From the NCBI GenBank assembly GCA_050010255.1, contig JBEKLJ010000061.1:1-16391 (forward strand): a stretch of 16,391 nt of DNA, in the 5' to 3' direction. The translations under genes and the position numbers were made by a program. The notes under the pieces are model-generated. The model saw only the letters and a list, made by a program, of their open reading frames with translations. It had not been told where the DNA came from and did not search any database. Below, piece by piece: positions 14,452-16,391 of this stretch; position 1 is the stretch's first letter, and every line of letters begins with the position of its first letter. Source of the DNA: JBEKLJ01 sp050010255 (GTDB lineage: Bacteria; Acidobacteriota; Terriglobia; Bryobacterales; Bryobacteraceae).

Positions 14452-16391
14452 ACCCAACCATCAATCTCCCGGAGAAGAATCAGGCACCGCAGAAACCTCG
14501 CGGCGTCCTGTTTCAGAGGCTGCCTAACGCGGTTTCCCTCGGTTTCACAGGCCTCATTGTGAGCTTTGGCCTGGCCACGTGTCTTGCAGTAGCCAATCCA
14601 CCACCGATTCAGATTCCGGCCGCGCTGCCTATGGCTGTCCGGCCGCCCCCCGCAAGTGCCGACAGCGACAGCGGCGCGGAGCCCCAGGTGCTCAGCGCCC
14701 ACGTGATATCATCTACCACTTCCATCCAACCAGCCGCCACCAGCCTTGACGCCGCTGCCCTGAACCTGCAAATCGAGTCCGTTCTGAATTCTTACTTGGC
14801 TGAGGGCAGGTTCAAAGGTGAGAAAGGGGACAAGGGCGAAAGCGGGCTGACAGCAGGCTTTTCCGGGCCCAACGGCATGGTCAACAATGACTACGGCAAA
14901 ACCACCTCGGTCATTGGCGGAACGCCAATTGTGACTTACGTCCCAGCAGCACCCAATCAGGGTTTCAGTGGGACATCCCTCGCTGGTTTTGGCGCATTGT
15001 CCGCCAACAATTTCAGCGCAGGCAACCAGGCAACCTTGAACATCTTAGATGTTTCAGGAGCCGCAACCCTATCCTCCACTCTAACAGTTTCTGGCGCAAC
15101 TACTTTAGCCACTTCCACAATTTCCAGCGTCACGGTTTCCGGACCAGCGACTTTCTCCGGCTCCACCACCATCGCCGGGCTAACTGTTACCGGCCTTAAT
15201 CCCGGCCTCACAGTCGGCTCTGTGGCCTTTCAAGGCGCATCCGGCCTAGCCCAGGACAACGCCAACTTCTATTACGACCAAACCAACCATCGCCTGGGCA
15301 TCGGCACCACTACGCCCTCCGCCCAGCTGGCAATCCAAGGCACTTCCACCGCCCCGACAGCCAATCCTCTCCTAATCGCTTCCTCCACCGGTTCAGCGCT
15401 TCTAACAATTGCCTCCAACGGCTCCACTACCATCGCTTCCCTAGGCCAAGCTTTGCCCGTCCGCACCACGGCTTCGGGTCAGTTGTTCAACGGCACCATT
15501 CTCTTAGGCTCGTCTGATGTGACCGGCGTCCTTTCTGCGTCCAACGGCGGTCTGGGCACCTCCACCCTCGGCAGCCTGACCGTGGGCAACAATCTCTCCA
15601 TCATCGGCGGCCAGTCAGTCCTAATCGGCACCTCCACGCAAATCGCCCTGGGTCCCAACGTCATCGCCAGTGTTTCCGCGGGCACTTCCGGGACTGTGTT
15701 CAACATTTCAACTTCCACCAACAGCTTAACCTTAAACCTGCCTTACGCTTCTGCTGTCAACACAGGCCAGCTCCAAGCCACTGACTGGCTGGCCTTTAAC
15801 AACAAGCTCTCGGGTAGCGGCACAGCAGGTTATCTCGTGAAATACACTGGGAGCACCACAACTGCTGTTTCCCTCCTCTACGACAACGGCACCAGTCTGT
15901 CCATCAATTCCAGTTCTCCCACGGCCCTCCTCACAGTCCAGGGCTCTTCCAGCCTGCCTACTACCCCGATCTTTACCATTTCTTCTTCCAGCAACGCTTC
16001 CCTGTTCACTGTCCTCCCGAGCGGGAATGTCGGCATCGGTACGACGGGGCCGGCGAGCAAGTTGGAAGTTGCCGGTGGAATTACGGCATCCCAACTGAAC
16101 GCTACCTCGCCTAATACTAACTCTGCAATTAATGCCTATGGGTATGGATACCATACATCTATGAGTATGTCCAACGCTGCGGGCACTGAATCGACTCCTA
16201 CCTCTACAGTGCATTGGACTGGTTCCCCATACAACATTTTCTATTTCAATGGATACAGCGCTGGGGAAGGATACATTACCGCAGCCGCTATTGGAACAGA
16301 CGCTCTCGAAGATTTCAGTCCCGGCCATCACGGAACGCGCCTATTTTTCGGCGCTACGGCTGCTGGGGGCACAAACTGGCAGGATATTATG
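14448..16391 (+). CDS. Partial tail-fibre/adhesin-like surface protein, Patescibacteria style (no stop in window)
   Basis: The frame is open for all 648 codons from the ATG at 14448 to the window edge, so the C-terminus is missing. GGAAGGAG just upstream is a strong ribosome binding site. An N-terminal membrane segment or signal anchor (about 25-48) is followed by a short collagen-like run GEKGDKGE (about 124-131), then long low-complexity beta-rich sequence full of Ser, Thr, Gly and Asn. Fibre motifs GIGTTTPSAQLAIQG (284-298) and NVGIGTTGPASKLEV (527-541) repeat, as do phrases such as LSSTLTVSGATTL and TDWLAFNNK. Proteins of this make-up, often ending in an S74-type intramolecular chaperone domain, are common on Patescibacteria cells and as phage fibres; here that ending would lie outside the window. 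Function is inferred as surface attachment. Confidence 0.8.
   Translation, partial: MNPTINLPEKNQAPQKPRGVLFQRLPNAVSLGFTGLIVSFGLATCLAVANPPPIQIPAALPMAVRPPPASADSDSGAEPQVLSAHVISSTTSIQPAATSLDAAALNLQIESVLNSYLAEGRFKGEKGDKGESGLTAGFSGPNGMVNNDYGKTTSVIGGTPIVTYVPAAPNQGFSGTSLAGFGALSANNFSAGNQATLNILDVSGAATLSSTLTVSGATTLATSTISSVTVSGPATFSGSTTIAGLTVTGLNPGLTVGSVAFQGASGLAQDNANFYYDQTNHRLGIGTTTPSAQLAIQGTSTAPTANPLLIASSTGSALLTIASNGSTTIASLGQALPVRTTASGQLFNGTILLGSSDVTGVLSASNGGLGTSTLGSLTVGNNLSIIGGQSVLIGTSTQIALGPNVIASVSAGTSGTVFNISTSTNSLTLNLPYASAVNTGQLQATDWLAFNNKLSGSGTAGYLVKYTGSTTTAVSLLYDNGTSLSINSSSPTALLTVQGSSSLPTTPIFTISSSSNASLFTVLPSGNVGIGTTGPASKLEVAGGITASQLNATSPNTNSAINAYGYGYHTSMSMSNAAGTESTPTSTVHWTGSPYNIFYFNGYSAGEGYITAAAIGTDALEDFSPGHHGTRLFFGATAAGGTNWQDIM

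Noticed and set aside
14957..16331. Minus-strand frames opposite the fibre gene
   Set aside because: Val/Glu/Pro-rich shadow translations of the repetitive fibre gene, which is itself open over the whole length on the plus strand.

Overview
The window is G+C-rich bacterial DNA and looks like an accessory region. The cargo up to about 13.8 kb suits a soil or sediment Acidobacteria-like (Solibacteres/Bryobacterales-type) genome. It comprises large secreted glycoside hydrolases, a TolB-type propeller protein, and short leaders with TATAAT-like -10 boxes. This taxonomic reading is inference only. The last 2.4 kb has a different style: a near-consensus TTGACA/TATACT promoter, a small excisionase-type HTH gene, and a long Ser/Thr/Gly-rich fibre protein with GIGTTxPxxxLxxxG repeats. 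That style is typical of Patescibacteria/CPR surface proteins, so the contig may change genome near 13.9 kb, either by transfer or by misassembly.

The most notable structure is one complete tRNA-Pro(TGG) gene (180-256, minus strand, CCA encoded) plus five further copies of only its 3' half. The halves lie at 3910, 5443, 7354, 10458 and 13773, all in the same orientation as the intact gene. Each runs from the anticodon loop to the CCA position over about 48 nt, aligns with the intact gene without indels, and stops just past the anticodon loop. The six sites divide the region into five payload units: (1) a GH2 hydrolase with two F5/8C-like domains, plus strand; (2) a two-gene membrane/coiled-coil operon, minus strand; (3) a signal-peptide protein with a lectin-like domain and a six-motif TolB propeller, plus strand; (4) a GH3 beta-xylosidase/glucosidase with a PA14 insert, plus strand; (5) an MmeI-like single-chain restriction-modification enzyme, minus strand. 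Cargo orientation is mixed. Most units carry their own promoter-like -10 box.

Sequence outside the tRNA half is also shared between sites. There is a 37-nt arm beyond the anticodon-loop end (28/37 identical between 7399-7435 and 10503-10539), two families of sequence next to the CCA end, and a direct-repeat motif CTACA-N7-CTACA (or its complement) close to several copies. The simplest reading is serial integration of small cassette-like elements by a tyrosine recombinase that crosses over in the tRNA-Pro anticodon loop. This is analogous to integron cassettes or tRNA-targeting tycheposons, but with payloads of one or two genes. No integrase lies in the window. The intact tRNA is also at the unexpected end of the array, so the anchor and the recombinase may lie to the right of the window, or the array may have been rearranged.

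The window ends inside the fibre gene, which has no stop codon before 16391.
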